DNA of 64,000 bases from Entonaema liquescens (GCA_902805475.1 CADCSX010000006.1:3224001-3288000); one strand, 5' to 3'; positions 22,956 to 36,140 are shown, counted from the first letter of the stretch. The notes: generated by a model not told the origin, from the letters alone. Numbers and translations are program-made.

Positions 22956-23661
22956 TTTTGCAAGGACATGATTTACGATTTTCTACTTCTTTCCTAGGGA
23001 AACCGGATTTAATCTTTCTCTTGAGGCAGAAGCATGCATGGTTTAAATATTGACCTATAATGGGCATATACAGGAGATCGGAAAAATATATATATACATA
23101 CATAGTAATACTTGCATAAAGCGGACATTGATACCATGGTCTAGCTTCGAGTGCGCTTGTCGGTTTGACTAATAAGCATATCATTATTTAATTATTCTCC
23201 CTAAACAGGGGTTTGTTAACTTTGCCTCATATAATGTCAGCTGGATCGATGTTACCAGGTGACGTATGACGGGACTTCGATGTGGTGTGTCTAATGGAGA
23301 TCCCTAAGATGTTAAATTCTAATTTAGGTGTTTGCTTAGTTACTCTAGGTACATAGTAGATATAACAACTAGCATGATGGTGGGGGGCTATGCACCTACA
23401 TTTCAACATTTTCGATATCTTTTTCAATTCTTACTGTGATGTATCTAAGGTAATTTTTTAGAGTGACGGTTTGCGACAGGTACATAGCGAAGTGGCATAT
23501 GTCGCTGGCGGCCCTACCCGACTGTTACAAACGATTGGCGGGATACCTAATACAGATAAAGCATAGTGCAGAATACCCTGTGGGGTAAATCCCTTAAGGT
23601 GAGTGGGCGCTAGGTGGGCGCTAGGTAGGTGCTAGGTGGGTTCCAGGTGGGTTACCTACTG
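22956..23661. other. Intergenic, with 11-bp tandem repeat next to hAT element
   Basis: 3' flank of the uncharacterised gene. A degenerate 11-bp tandem (GTGGGCGCTAG, five units with drift) occupies 23603-23657, immediately before the hAT target duplication at 23662. No gene is seen. Confidence 0.6.
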
Positions 23662-23669
23662 CATTCTCC

Positions 23670-26054
23670 TAGGCATGGGCATTATGCGCATAATAGATCT
23701 ATTATGCGGTATAATGCCATTATATAATATTATGTATATAATATAATATAATTTATATATAATGTATATAACTTAGTAAAAAATTCTCTATATATTATAT
23801 AATAATAATAATATTATTTATTTTAATTTAAAATATTTTTAAATTTAATTAAAATATTTTTTAAAAACGAAATTATATTTAATTAATTTATTTTTATTAA
23901 TTAAAACTTTTTCGTATAAAAATAAATTATTTATAAATATTATAAAAAAGAATTATATATTAAATTAAATTCATTTAATTTACATTACCATTTAATTAAT
24001 TATATCTTATATTAAATATATTTAAATTAATAAAAATTTAAATTATTATTTATTATTTTTTTTATTATTTTAAATATTAAATTTATTAACTCATATATTT
24101 ATAAATTTAATAATTTAAAATAAAAATCGTTATAATTATAAATTATTAAAATTATTTACTATAATAATTTTTCGTTTATTATATATAAAAAACGTAAAAA
24201 TAAAAAATTATTTAATTAAATAAACTTTTTATTTAAACTTTTTAATCGTAAAATTTTATTTAATTATTTATTAAATAAAATATATAATAAATTACGTAAT
24301 TAAATTTAATTTTTTATTATATAATTTAAATACATTAATATTATTTTTAATAAATTTAATAATTTTTTTAAACGTTATATAATTAATATATTATTTTAAT
24401 TATTTATTAAATTATCTTTTTATTAAAAAATTATAAATATAAAAATTATATAATAAATTATTTTTAATTAAATTAAAATATTATTATTTTTATTATAAAA
24501 AATAATTTTAATAAATTTATTTAAAATTAACATTATTAATAACAATATATATAAAATAATAAAAATAATTTATCATTAATTTAAATATTATTTAAATTTT
24601 AATCACATTATTTATATATTATATAATTTTTACAATTTATAATTTTTAATTAAAAATATTATTAATAATTAATTTTAAAAATTAATTTTAATTAAAATTA
24701 CAATTTTAATTATAACTTTTAAAATATTTCCGTTATAATATATATATTTTCGTAAATTTATAATAATTATTATAAATAAAATTAAAAAATTATTATAAAT
24801 ATATATTAATTTAATTTATTATAATTTATTATTTAATTAACCTTATTTATAAAATAATAATTTATTAAAATAATTAATAATAATATTTATTATTTTATTA
24901 AATTAATCATTACACATTTATTAATTTTTTATAATAATTTAACATATTTAATAAACGTAATTTAAATCGTAAAAAAAAAATAAATAAAATATAAAATATT
25001 ATTAATAACTAAAAATAATAAAAATAATTAAACAATTTAATAACAATAATAACATTTATTATTAAAATTTAAAAAATTTTAAAAATTAACGTAATTAACT
25101 TAAATCATATTATTACACATTAAAATAAAATTAAATACAAATAATTAAAATTATAAAATATTAATAATATTACATTATAAAATATAAATTAAAAATACTT
25201 TTAAAATTTATTTAATTAACACATATTAAAATAAATTAACATATTTAATTAAATAATTTAAACATTAAATCTAACTTTATTAAAAATAAAAAATATATTA
25301 ATTTAAATTTAATTTAACATTTTACAATTTTTACATAATTATACATTTATTATAAATAATAATAATTTAAAACGTAAATTTTATTAATTTAAATTATTTA
25401 CAAATATATTTAATTTTATTTTAAATTTATATAAAATTAATTTAACAATTAATAAATTTTAAATTATTATTAATATATTAAACAATTTATTAACATTTAT
25501 TATAAAATAATTATTTACAATTATTATTAATTTAATCTTTTTTAAACGCGCATTTTAAATATATAATTATATATATAACATTAAACGCATACACTTAAAT
25601 TAATTTAAAATTAATAAATTAACATTTATTTACATAAATTTAAACGTACTTAAACAATTATAAAATAAATTACTTTTAAAAACATTAAAACAATTAAATA
25701 ATTAAAAATAAAAAAAATTAAATATTAAAATTTAAATTAAAATATTAAAAAACAATTAAATTAAATTTAATATAATATAAATAATATATAAATAAAATTA
25801 TATTAATTTTTTAACACGTTATTTTATATATAAAACCCGTAATTATAATTTTAATTTCGTTAAATTTATATATATATAATTTTAAAAAACTTTAAACATA
25901 ATATTTTAATAATAAATTAACCCTATTTTTATACTAACGCACCAGATAATTAAGGGTCCCTATTCCATTATGCGCATAATAACTCTATTATGCAATATTA
26001 TATATTATTATACAATATAATACGTTATGCGCATATTGAAAAATGCCATCTCTA
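23670..26054. mobile_element. hAT-superfamily DNA transposon, RIP-degraded (2385 bp)
   Basis: The element is flanked by a perfect 8-bp duplication, CATTCTCC, at 23662-23669 and 26055-26062; 8 bp is the hAT hallmark. Terminal inverted repeats are TAGGCATGGGCATT on the left and TAGAGATGGCATTT on the right (read inward), matching the TAG.GATGGGCA style of hAT ends. A subterminal palindrome ATTATGCGCATAAT recurs near both ends: left 23681-23694 and right 25966-25981, with a further ATGCGCATA near 26027-26035. A 28-bp direct repeat, CATTATGCGCATAATA..CTATTATGC, occurs once at each end. The interior is almost pure A+T with G confined to CpG, so any transposase has been destroyed by RIP. Confidence 0.82.
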
Positions 26055-26062
26055 CATTCTCC

Positions 26063-26619
26063 TGGTTGAGTGGGCAGCCGCACTTGATAGTACCTGCCGC
26101 TACCTGCCTCGTGCGTCCGCCTGAGGCTGTCGTGCACTTTTGACCTTTATCTTAAAACTTTATGAGTCCTTGTGATACCGGTTACTTCAAACATTTCCTC
26201 GAGGTTTCTATTTTACACCTCATCCGATTAGCGCGAACGTTGCCATTACAACCAATTTGTCATACTCACCTAGTCTCCGGTGTACATATTTAAACAAGCT
26301 TAGACTCGCATGTAACCCGTTCACCATCCGATGTTTTGATTCACAAACCACGGTTCACAACCAGGTCGCGATCTATATCGACAAGACGGCGCAACCATAA
26401 AGAATACACATTGTACCTCGCCGCTTTAAGATGCGATCCAAGATCCTCTGAATGATCACAACTTAGTCATATTATCAACACTTTCGAGTGAGTCGGCCGG
26501 GGTTGGTAGTCTTAACGCATTAACTGCGAACCGACTGCCTGAACTGTGTTTCGCGCAATCGGCGTGAACAATTAGTTCTTGAGGTCTGCGCATTCACATG
26601 CGCATCCTCAGTATTCCCA
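26063..26619. other. Checkpoint kinase promoter region
   Basis: 557 bp of normal composition between the right hAT target duplication and the kinase start. It presumably contains the kinase promoter. The transposon lies close enough to have altered upstream control. No gene is seen. Confidence 0.55.
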
Positions 26620-29600
26620 ATGGAGCCGAATGAAGACTCACAAGCCACTCAACCAGGTAAGTTCGCACATTAGTATATGACCTATACCACTAACAGTAGT
26701 CTCTAACTCTTTCGTTTATAGCTACTCAGAATGCCCTAGACCCAAGAAGATTAGGGATACAGAATTCGGGCTTCTCAGACGAAGATATATCAGATATAAT
26801 ATGTCTACTCTATCCTAACTCCGACAGCGCCAGTCGCGAAGTCCAGAAGATTGCGTCCTCGCCCGAATATGCCCACCACACTGCCGGGAGGTACACCGCC
26901 GATGCTATAGACGCCGACTTATACCTAGAGGACAGCGCTAAGGAATTTGGACGAACTCGAGGGATTGGCGACCATGCCCTTGTAATAAAGTTATCGTCTG
27001 TTGTCAAGGACCCGCGACTAGGTTTTACCTTTGGTCGCAATCGGGCGCGATGCGATCTTTGCTTTGACCACGACCCGAGCCGAAGACTTAGCAATATCCA
27101 CTTTCGCATATTTGCCAATAAGTATGGCACTGTGATGTTAGAGGATCAATCGACGAACGGCACCATCGTGGACGGCAAATTGCTTCGAAAGAGAACAGAT
27201 CCCCAAAAGCCAAGCCAGAACAACCTAACCAAGAGAACTCTGGAGAGCGGTTCTACTATCAAGATTGTTATGCATGAGACTGCAAAGGATCTTCTCTTCC
27301 TCGTTCGCATTCCTCGCCGCGATGGCGATCACGAAGTGGCATATCGAAGAAAACTTGGTGCCTACTTGCGACGAGCTCACGGGATGGATGATGGGGGTGA
27401 TGATGACCCTAACAAGACTATTGGTCCCGGACCAAGTGGCCATGTAAGACAGCACCCTCGAAAAGTGAATAGCATTGCATGCGCTGATACTAATTCTGAA
27501 CAGGTCAACCTTTTTGCAGCCCCGCGAAATAAGAATGGCGCCAAAGATGATCTTTGGGATACTACACAGGCCCATCTGCGTCTGCCCCGTGAGTGGCGTG
27601 GTGGTGAGAGGTATGCGCGCGTTGGCGTAATCGGGAAAGGGGCTTTTGCTACCGTCCATAAGGTGACTTCAAAATATGACGGCACACCATATGCGGCAAA
27701 GGAACTAGACAAGCGCAAGTTCATGAAAAATGGCGTTTTAGACCAAAAAGTCGAAAATGAGATGAAGATCATGCAAAAGGTCCACCACGTAAGTCAACCT
27801 CTTTTCATCTCATCCCCATTTTCACATCCGAACTAACCCGGGCTTAGGAAAATATTGTCCAATACGTCGAACATTTCGATTGGGATATGCACCAGTTTTT
27901 CATCATTATGGAATTCGTTCCAGGTGGTGATCTGGGAAAGTATATCTTAGACCACGGCCCCATAGCAGAGCCTTACGTTAAAATCATGGCCCAACAGCTG
28001 CTGAGTGCGCTTGGGTACCTCCACGAAATTAAGATCACTCACCGTGACGTGAAGCCTGACAATATTCTAATACACTCGACGAATCCCCTCGTGGTCAAGT
28101 TAACGGATTTTGGCTTATCCAAAATGATCGATACAGAACAGACTTTCCTTAAGACGTTCTGTGGAACACTTTTGTACTGCGCTCCTGAAGTTTATAGCGA
28201 GTATTCGTCGTATGACGATAGTGGCAGGCGAACGCAGAGAAACAATCAAAGACAGGCCGATAGAGAGAGATACGACCATGCGGTAGACATATGGTCACTC
28301 GGAGGTGTTTTATTTTATGCTCTCACCGGCAGTCCGCCCTTCCCCGTGAAGAATGGGGTCACGTATACCGAGCTACTCGACCATATCATTAAGGTACCGC
28401 TTAATATCACTCCCTTAACACGGGCCGGTATATCTAGCAATGGCATTCACTTTCTATTAAGGATGATCCATGTAAAGCCAGAAACTAGGGCGACTGTTAC
28501 GGAATTACAAAATCATCCATGGATAGTAGGGGAGAGGAGCTCTATCAGCATCATCTCCGATGACAAAGACCTAGGACATGCGGCTTCGCAGCTTAGTCTC
28601 GACGACAGACAGCCGGCGCAGCACTCGGACGATACCTCTTGGGAACCAGTGCCTGATTTCTCCCCCGAATACGAATCTGAGAAAGAAAACTATACGTTCG
28701 GTCAGCAACGCCCGAATAGGTTGTTTGGAGAGGTAAACAATTCGGCATTTGGTAGTTCTGGTGCCATTGGAGAAGACCATCTAAACATCCCGGTCTCAGA
28801 CACGAATTTTAGAGAAACTGGTGCACTAGAGACTGAGATCCTTGACAGCTTTGAAGAATCTGAGAATCTTTCTACTCCGAGACAAAAAGGCCGCCTAAGT
28901 AACGGTATCGTGTCACCCATTAGAGATCCGTTACGGAGCAATTCGGAAAGTTTTGTATTGGGGTCGGATTCCCAGAGCCTTGGTGGCGCTTCTTCGATCC
29001 TAGGGAACTTGAATGTCAAGTCACTAGCGAATGCCGACCCGAACCTTCGGTCCAGAACCACGGACTTAAATACTAGTAAGAGAAAGCCCACTAGCGACGA
29101 ATATGAGGCGGGTGAGAGTTGGGTTAAGCCGTCATTCAAGAGACTCAAATCGCTAGCTGATATCGATGTCTCCGAGATACAGGAGGATGAACTTCGCTTG
29201 CTTGCTAGCGTTCCTCAGATCGTAAAGAACGAGTCAGGTCGTCAAATCGACTACCCACTTCCCAAGACAACGTTTTGGGACAGTTCAAATAAGGACACAT
29301 GGCACTTGGATTACCCTGAGATGACCCATCTCCAGTTCAACGCATTCGAGCTTGCTGCTCGGAAGAGAAATGAAGAGTTTGGACCAGAGAAATCACGCCT
29401 TTGGGACCTCGCAATGAAACACTTCCCACCCACGCGCAACCGGAAACCTTCTAAAGATACAGGCAAGGTTCTCGTACTACGACCGGCTTTACTTAAGCGG
29501 GATAACCGGCTTGCTGACGAGATGCGTGGTTCGCCCATGCCCCAGAGGCCTTCGACTCCCATTGATGATGAATCCGAGTCAATTCCAGATACCTTAACAC

Positions 29601-30439
29601 CAGGCACTATAGCCCAAACCTCCGATGTACCGCATACGATCGCGGCTCTTTACTCAGCCAAAGGATCGTTAGTATCCGGAATATCAATTTGCTTAAATGA
29701 TCCCGTGTTGTCGTGGGGGCGGGATCCTAACAACACGGTCGTTTACGAGCCAGTTGTCGAATCCAAGGTTCCTAAGAATGCATTCAGAATTATGTTGTGG
29801 AAAGACGGCTATACCGCTTCTTGGAGCGATTTCCGTCCGTGGGATGCCTCTCGGCCAGCGAACAACCGTACGATACGAGCTTCGCCTGAGCCAGATTCGT
29901 ACGCGTTTTATATCTCAACCAAAGCAACTAACGGGATACGAATCAACAACAGTCCTCTGCAGGCTAATGAGCCAAAGGATAGCATGGCTCCTTGTAAATA
30001 CTGGGTCAAGTTGTACCATGGAGATACCATAGTCTTCTGGGGAACCGACAACGTCAAAAGCCAAGCAAGAGTCACGTTCGAATGCTACTGGGGAGGATCA
30101 TCTAGTCGCAGACCGGCAGGCGAGGCCCCAACCTTTATACCCGATCCTCAGGCTCGTAAGATTGACCGGCTCTGGCCCAAGGCCATAAATACGCTTCGCT
30201 TTGATAGAATCAAGTCCGAGGCGCAACGCGACCAGGAAATGAGGATGCAAAGCATGGACGAAGAGATAGAGCGCAGTCGGGTTTTCGAGAAGAAACGTGC
30301 CGACGCTGTCAGGATCCTTGCCTCGCATGCTTCTCGCATGGCTTCGCCAGCTAGCTCAACACCTTCCACAGTGAGGCTGTTATCTCCAGTCGAGCGTACC
30401 ATACCATCGTCATATATACGGAGCAGTGGATACAATTAG
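26620..30439 (+). CDS. Rad53/Chk2-type checkpoint kinase, FHA-kinase-FHA
   Basis: A serine/threonine kinase of the DNA-damage and replication checkpoint, nuclear, normally activated by ATR/ATM-type kinases. Exons 26620-26656, 26722-27443, 27504-27788 and 27848-30439 give 3636 nt (1211 aa). The N-terminus has a TQ site (ATQPATQN). FHA1 lies at about 90-200 with FGRN (Gly117, Arg118), SNIHFRI and DQSTNGT. The kinase runs about 290-560: glycine loop GKGAFATVHK, catalytic HRDVKPDN (Asp415), DFG at 435, CGTLLYCAPE and DIWSLGGVLF. A second FHA-like domain is at about 955-1070 (LSWGRDPNN). The C-tail is coiled-coil-like and basic. The intron 27444-27503 is 60 nt with no stop, so it could be read through, but its ends and branch site look real. 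Two FHA domains place it nearer yeast Rad53 than single-FHA Chk2. Confidence 0.92.
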
Positions 30440-31381
30440 TATATATGTTTGTCTCGGCGTTTACGGAATTATCTGCCGCATCGCGCTAAATTGGCTGTCT
30501 CCTAAGGAAATGTGTGGTCCCGACATAGATGAATATGTCAGATACAAGGAGTCATAGTTTGATGTGTCGTCCTCGGAAGTTATAGAAACCCTGGCTAGAA
30601 CAGGTACATTTCCAAATCTGCGCACCTCTGAAGGGGAGGGCCTCTGATTTAGAGATTTGGGGGGAGTATCTATGTTGTTACCATCCATACAGGGGGTTGA
30701 CCTATACAATAGTGACGGAAAAGGACGTAAGAGGAGCACGGAAAGATATGGCTATATATCTTGGGGGGGTTACAAGGCACGGGACCCCTATAAGGATGTA
30801 ACATGCATAGAACTAGGTATATTTACATAGTTCAAGTTCCTCCATTCCAGGAGTGCTACTCAATGCATGTTTTAATAATAAATGTTTACTAGGAGATTCT
30901 CTAATGATCTTCGGTTGCTACATTATGTTGGTACTTACTACATGTAGCCGGTAAGTCGGTTTGTTCCTTCGCATCTAAAATTGACTAGGTGCCCCGAAAG
31001 TATAAGGCAGTCACGAAGCAGAGATAATGATGGTAAGTACAAGTCTCTCGCATGCACCTAGTTGCCCTAGAGAAGGAAGCAATAATAAAATAAATTACGA
31101 AGGTTTATTGTGCCTATTTGCCCTCTGTTGTTGCAGAATCTCCATCTTTCATCCCCAACACTGCTGCCTTCCACCAGTGCAACCCCTCGGCTTTCTTTTT
31201 TTTTTTTTTTCCTTTCTACCTTTCTACTTTTCTATCCACTCAACCTAATGATTTAATTTGATGGGTACACTATCTTCTGTTTGATTGCGAAGTATTTGTC
31301 AACTTTCTTGCACCGCTTCATCTGCTTGGATGGATTTATCCTAACGATACGCCGACTACATTTCGATGCTGCTTACTCCCT
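30440..31381. other. Intergenic, no gene seen
   Basis: About 940 bp between the kinase and the next gene. Pyrimidine-rich runs (T-tract 31196-31210) fit the promoter and leader of the downstream gene. No coding signal. Confidence 0.55.
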
Positions 31382-34300
31382 ATGGCGTCGTTCAAGATAT
31401 TTTCGCCAGAAAGCCGGCATCCTTCTAGGTAAGTGTCTTATTTATATCATATTATATCAATACCAGGATTATGCGCGCAAATACATCATAAACCCGTGTG
31501 CTAAGCTATCACTTATTATCTCTTTCGCTTCATCCTTCCACCGCTAACATCACCGCCAACATCACCGCTAACATGGCATCAGGGGCAGTAGCTCTCAGTC
31601 AGAGCGGTTGGTATCACCACTAGACTACAACGACACTGATGGTGATATCTACCTCCCTGGTTCCAGCAGCGTCTATATCACCAAGACAAAGAGTGGGAAG
31701 CCCGCGCTTGCTCGCAAGAAACATGACAAACCGGTAGAGAACTTTGGGTTTGACCTTTCCAACCAAGGTATCGATACTGCTTCTCGTGCAGACGCAGAGA
31801 AACGGGCGCGTCGGTATAGGAGCTTTTATACTCAAAACTTAGGGTTCTCTTCTCCTTTAACTCCGCGTCGGTCCACCACGCCACAAGTTACATTTGACAG
31901 ATATGGCACATACCGTGGGTATGGAGTCTCTCCGACTGCGACTGCAGGTAAAGGCATTCTTCGGCCTGCTTCTGTCTCTACTCCAGAACGCATCTATCGC
32001 GCCAACAACAGCCCACATGATAACATCACGTCCCATAACAAAGTATCCGATGCAAAGAGCCCAAACCAAGTACCTACAAATTTCAATCTACCAACACAAC
32101 GAATTCCAACCGTGACTCCGCTACATGGTCCTATTCCTCAGTTAACGCCCGTATCCGCGTGGAACTTGAATACTGGTGCCAATGGCATATTGACTGTGGA
32201 CCCTGCCCAAGGCCCTCCAGTTGCTCTACCTACTTATCCTGGAGGATATGGCAACACTCAACTCCCGGACTACGGGGGCCTTCGGAGTCTAGGACAGCAA
32301 ACATCTCCTGGAATAGCACCGACCGCCCACCATGTACAAAATCCTATACTCATGGCTCCTCAGCCTACTTCAGTAACTTCATGCCTGCAGCCTCAGCAGT
32401 ATATCACTTCGTATTCGGGACCTACGTCTCCCACTTTCCCTGTCTCTGGATCTATGCAGGTCCCTATTCCCGTTTTCCCGCTCACGCCTGTAAAGCTTAC
32501 AACGCCGACAACGCCTTCGTCAAGCTTACCAAAGGGCGAAAGTAGCAAACCAGCATCGAGTAGCACTGTGAGATTTAGTCCTAGAGAAGCTAAGAAGTTT
32601 GAAGAGCATTACAATGCTGCTATGAAATCTTCAGCACGGGGTACGAAATTCGACGAAGGCAAGAAGAACAAGGGAGCAACAGTAATGGATGAGATCGGCA
32701 AGTATATACAGCACGTCCATATCTGTGCAGCTTGTGGGAAGAAGCGGTCCAAGGGATATCAACGAGCACATCCTCTGAAGAGGGGCCAAATTCCGGATCG
32801 GGACTATTGCCGCAAGTGCCTGCAACGTGCTACCCTCAAGGACAGCGATATTACGGATATTAGCCCTATGAAAGATGTAAGTAATAGAGTTATGATGAGG
32901 GTAAGTTTAAAGACTAACGTTGTATCCTAGGACGTCAATGGATATAGGCGTTGCGCCAGCTACGAGACTGCGTACGTTAGCTCCGACGACAAGCCGATGG
33001 GTGTAAAGACTTGGCGAAGTCGTAAGTTGAGGAGAAGACCGGCACACACCAATCTAACATCACGGGTTCTATCCCATAAAGCCACTCGAAGGGACTATAC
33101 GAACGTGTTCTCGTCAGTATTATCCGGAGAGGAGTCGGATTTCAGCGTCTCGGCGCCTATGCCTATCCCAAGTCCTAGTAGATACCGCAATCAAAATCAG
33201 CGTGTGGCATCGTCCAAGAAGGAATCTCTGTACAAGGATGATACTGATCCGTTTATTTCGGAACTCGAAACATCTAGAAATAGTCAAAAGAGATACTTCG
33301 ATAATAACGGATCTACTTCGCGGAATGCTACCTCTACTAAGAGTTCCAACACAGCAGCTAATCGCAAGTCAAAGAAACTAATAGAGACAATATCAGAGCT
33401 TGGTGAACGCGAAAGTTCAAGAAACGTCTCTGGTGATAGCATTGAGATCCTACCCCAAGCCACTATCCGGAAGAGACGCGCCAGAGTCCCACGACCGACT
33501 GTTTCTAAGGCAGCCTCTGAGACTGCCCTCAAGGTTTCCGCAAGAGGAATACCTGCATCATCGGAAACTGCTTCTTTGAAGAGTGACGTTCGTAGTAAGA
33601 TGGACAAGATTATGGATGAAGATTTTGAGCGTCTCAGCTTTCTAGATGGAGTTAAGGAGTTCAAGAATATCTACTCTGATCTCGGACACAACAATCATCA
33701 CACTCAGCAGCCAGTCAACGAGAGTCGTTATTTGACTGAAAAATACAAGCCTACTCATGAGAGACAGCCCAAGGCCCACCACCACAAGGGACAGCAGCCA
33801 GACTCAGGTGAAATGCCTCCCTTTGAGCAACCTGCTGGTGGTCCAGGACTTCGTTCGCATAGATATTCTGGCCATGAACGAACGGGTCTTCAATCAGATG
33901 ACGCTGGAGTACAACAAGAGTTCTATGGACCTATGGACCACACAGTAGAGACTGATCTAGACACGCCGGACACTCTCACGTGGCCACCCACGCCAAATTC
34001 GAGTGAATTACCGTACGCTAAGGCGGACTCTATCCCGGTTTTCACAGATGATTACTGGGGAGCTGACGAGGAAGACGATGACTGGGCCGAGAACAACGCA
34101 CGAGGGTTGGCTGAGGAGGAACTGGCATCCGCTGGTAAGCTCTTCGACGACTTCGCAAGTGCTCACTGGGGTAGTTCTCGTACTACCTCTTTCTTCGCCC
34201 CTGCCTTCGTGACTCGCACTGAGATCTCTGTAGAATCGTTTCGTTCCGGCGAGGAGCAGAACGGCGCTACCGCTGATACTTCTGCCGTCACCTATCGACT

Positions 34301-34727
34301 AGCTGATACTTCGGACACGGGCGAGGATATCGACCGGAACGGGTCTACAAGGACAATTGGTAAGCTCTCAGCAGAACGATATTAATCTACACGGATGAGA
34401 ATGGATAACTAACCAAGTATAGGAACCTCCCACAAGAGCAACAGAGACCGCACCCACGACTGGATGACGCCTACGTATCACGATACCTGGCAACGACCTA
34501 ACCGACCTAATCAACGTGGTACTTCAAAGAAACAACCCAAGGGCACCATGTACCATTTAAGTGAGAGAGAATCCGGCAGCTCATTCGACCCGTTGCCCCC
34601 GAACCCCATATCGTCTACGGTCGGCCACACAGGACACTCGACGGAGGATATGCCACCCGGCATGTTTGATCACGGCCGACCTACCACTAGCGGAAGATGG
34701 CATAACCACCTCTCCTCACGACCTTGA
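31382..34727 (+). CDS. Uncharacterised fungal protein with a paired CxxC motif, 1024 aa
   Basis: Function not recognised. Exons 31382-31428, 31583-32876, 32931-34359 and 34423-34727 close in phase (3075 nt). The start is MASFKIFSPESRHPSR on a short first exon; the main exon has no in-frame ATG near its 5' end, so this splice is required. Residues 60-370 are Pro/Ser/Thr/Gly-rich and look disordered. The only ordered signature is C397-x2-C400-x24-C425-x2-C428 (HICAACGKKRSKGYQRAHP...DYCRKCL), a likely zinc-binding pair. A basic patch (WRSRKLRRRP) and a long charged region with an acidic segment (DEEDDDWAENNARG) follow. There is no signal peptide or membrane span. The basic zinc module would fit a nucleic-acid- or chromatin-associated role, but that is speculation. 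Confidence 0.8.
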
Positions 34728-34992
34728 AAGAAACTTTGGGCTTCATAGCCACTGTTACGAAACTAATTGAGCCACTTTGCCCTGTTTACATTTGCACATA
34801 CAGCAACGACATGATGACTACGAGACCTGTTCGGATTTCTGCCCATGCTGGGCAAAGACGAATATTTGATAGTAACACTACTCACTCACCTTCTAATTAC
34901 ACCTAACCCGACTACCCACGCACCTATGCGCATTCCCAATACATTCGTTGGATGGACTTTGACGGTTTTATGAGTTTGAACGAAGGGTTTGG

Positions 34993-35026
<34 letters not shown>

Positions 35027-35479
35027 CACGAGACTTTGGAAGAAGCATTGGAACCCCCCTTTGCTCTTCATTTGTATAATGTAGGAAATTGTATTTTACT
35101 TGAACTTGTATGTAAGAAGTACGGAAATCACTTCTAGACCGTAGATAGCAGCCACAGGCTTTTAAGGGGTTGACTTGTATTTAACAATCATTCACACCGA
35201 ACTCGATGCGCTTTTAAATGTATGAGTTGAATAAACCCAATTGATATCCAATATCTGCCTCTATGTATTGCGAGAGTAGAATAATGTTCCCCGTCCTTTC
35301 CGATATTGCATTTAAATGTCCTAACCCTACTATATATGCATCTATCTATCATCCTAATTTTTTAACGACCTGTAACAAAATAGCGTCCCGGGTCGATCGC
35401 CTCGATGCTGGAATATTTAAAAGGAAAGCCAGGTATAGAAGAAAAAAGAGACAAAGTTGATTTAAATACAAAAAGAAAA
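34728..35479. other. Intergenic, no gene seen
   Basis: 3' flank of the uncharacterised gene. It contains an A-run followed by AAAAG units at about 34992-35025. No coding signal. Its right end abuts the tRNA gene and includes the pol III terminator. Confidence 0.55.
35467..35479 (-). terminator. RNA polymerase III terminator of tRNA-Thr
   Basis: Directly after the tRNA 3' end the minus strand reads TTTTC then TTTTT, the T-run that stops RNA polymerase III. Confidence 0.7.
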
Positions 35480-35576
35480 TGCCCACTACTGGAGTCGAAC
35501 CAGTCATCTCCTCATAGCTTCCTTAGTAGTACTGTGAAAGTACTAGTGAGGCGCATTACCGCTGTGCCAAGCGGGC
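35480..35576 (-). tRNA. tRNA-Thr (anticodon AGU) with a 25-nt intron
   Basis: The minus strand folds as a cloverleaf. The acceptor stem GCCCGCT pairs with AGTGGGC and is followed by discriminator A. The D-arm lies around GGCACAGCGGTAATGCGC. The anticodon stem is CCTCA/TGAGG and the T-arm CTGG-TTCGACT-CCAG. The anticodon loop reads C-T-AGT-A, then a 25-nt insertion (35516-35540) directly after position 37, the canonical site of nuclear tRNA introns. The mature length is 72 nt before CCA. The internal B box GGTTCGACTCC is present. Confidence 0.88.
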
Positions 35577-36140
35577 GATGTCGAATTGTTTGCAATTTGG
35601 CTTTATATTTCTAACATGTAATTGCCAGTGAGGTCCCACCGAGTCCAATCTCGACGCACCCCATCATATTTTCGTGCGCTAGCTTATATTGTATATTTTG
35701 CCTTAATTACCTTCTCAACTATATTCATATTTATTCGGGAAGCCCGTTTCTCTGGATGGGATATTTCGCGCTTCGTATCTTGTAGTGTTTTGGGGAGAGG
35801 GGGAGCGACATATTATCTGTGGTTTCTTTTTAAGTTACACGCCCAGAGACATCACTTCTACACATGTATATTACGTGGATAGGTCTTTTCAGCAAGTTAT
35901 CATTTTATTCACTTCATGTTCGGGCGTTGTAAGACGCATAGCATGGGTTGGGGTTTACTGGGGAATATACGTCTTTTTTCCTGCCTCACGTAAACTACCT
36001 GTACAGTTGGCCAAGCTTTCAACGACTGCTTTCCCAGCAAGCGTATGAATATGACCTAGGATAGGCTACTCTGCCTATCACTTTATATTTTCTTCCCACC
36101 CTAGTAACACTTCACATCCTTACTTCGTAATCCCATTTCA
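35577..36140. other. Intergenic, no gene seen
   Basis: 564 bp between the tRNA 5' end and the STT3 stop codon. Overlapping plus-strand frames at 35622-36048 are hydrophobic, have no family resemblance and share no codon pattern, so they were not called. Confidence 0.55.

Noticed and set aside
27444..27503. Reading the checkpoint kinase straight through this stretch
   Set aside because: It stays open (60 nt, no stop), but it begins GTAAGA, ends AACAG and has a branch-like CTGATACTAA, so an intron is more likely. Not settled without transcripts.
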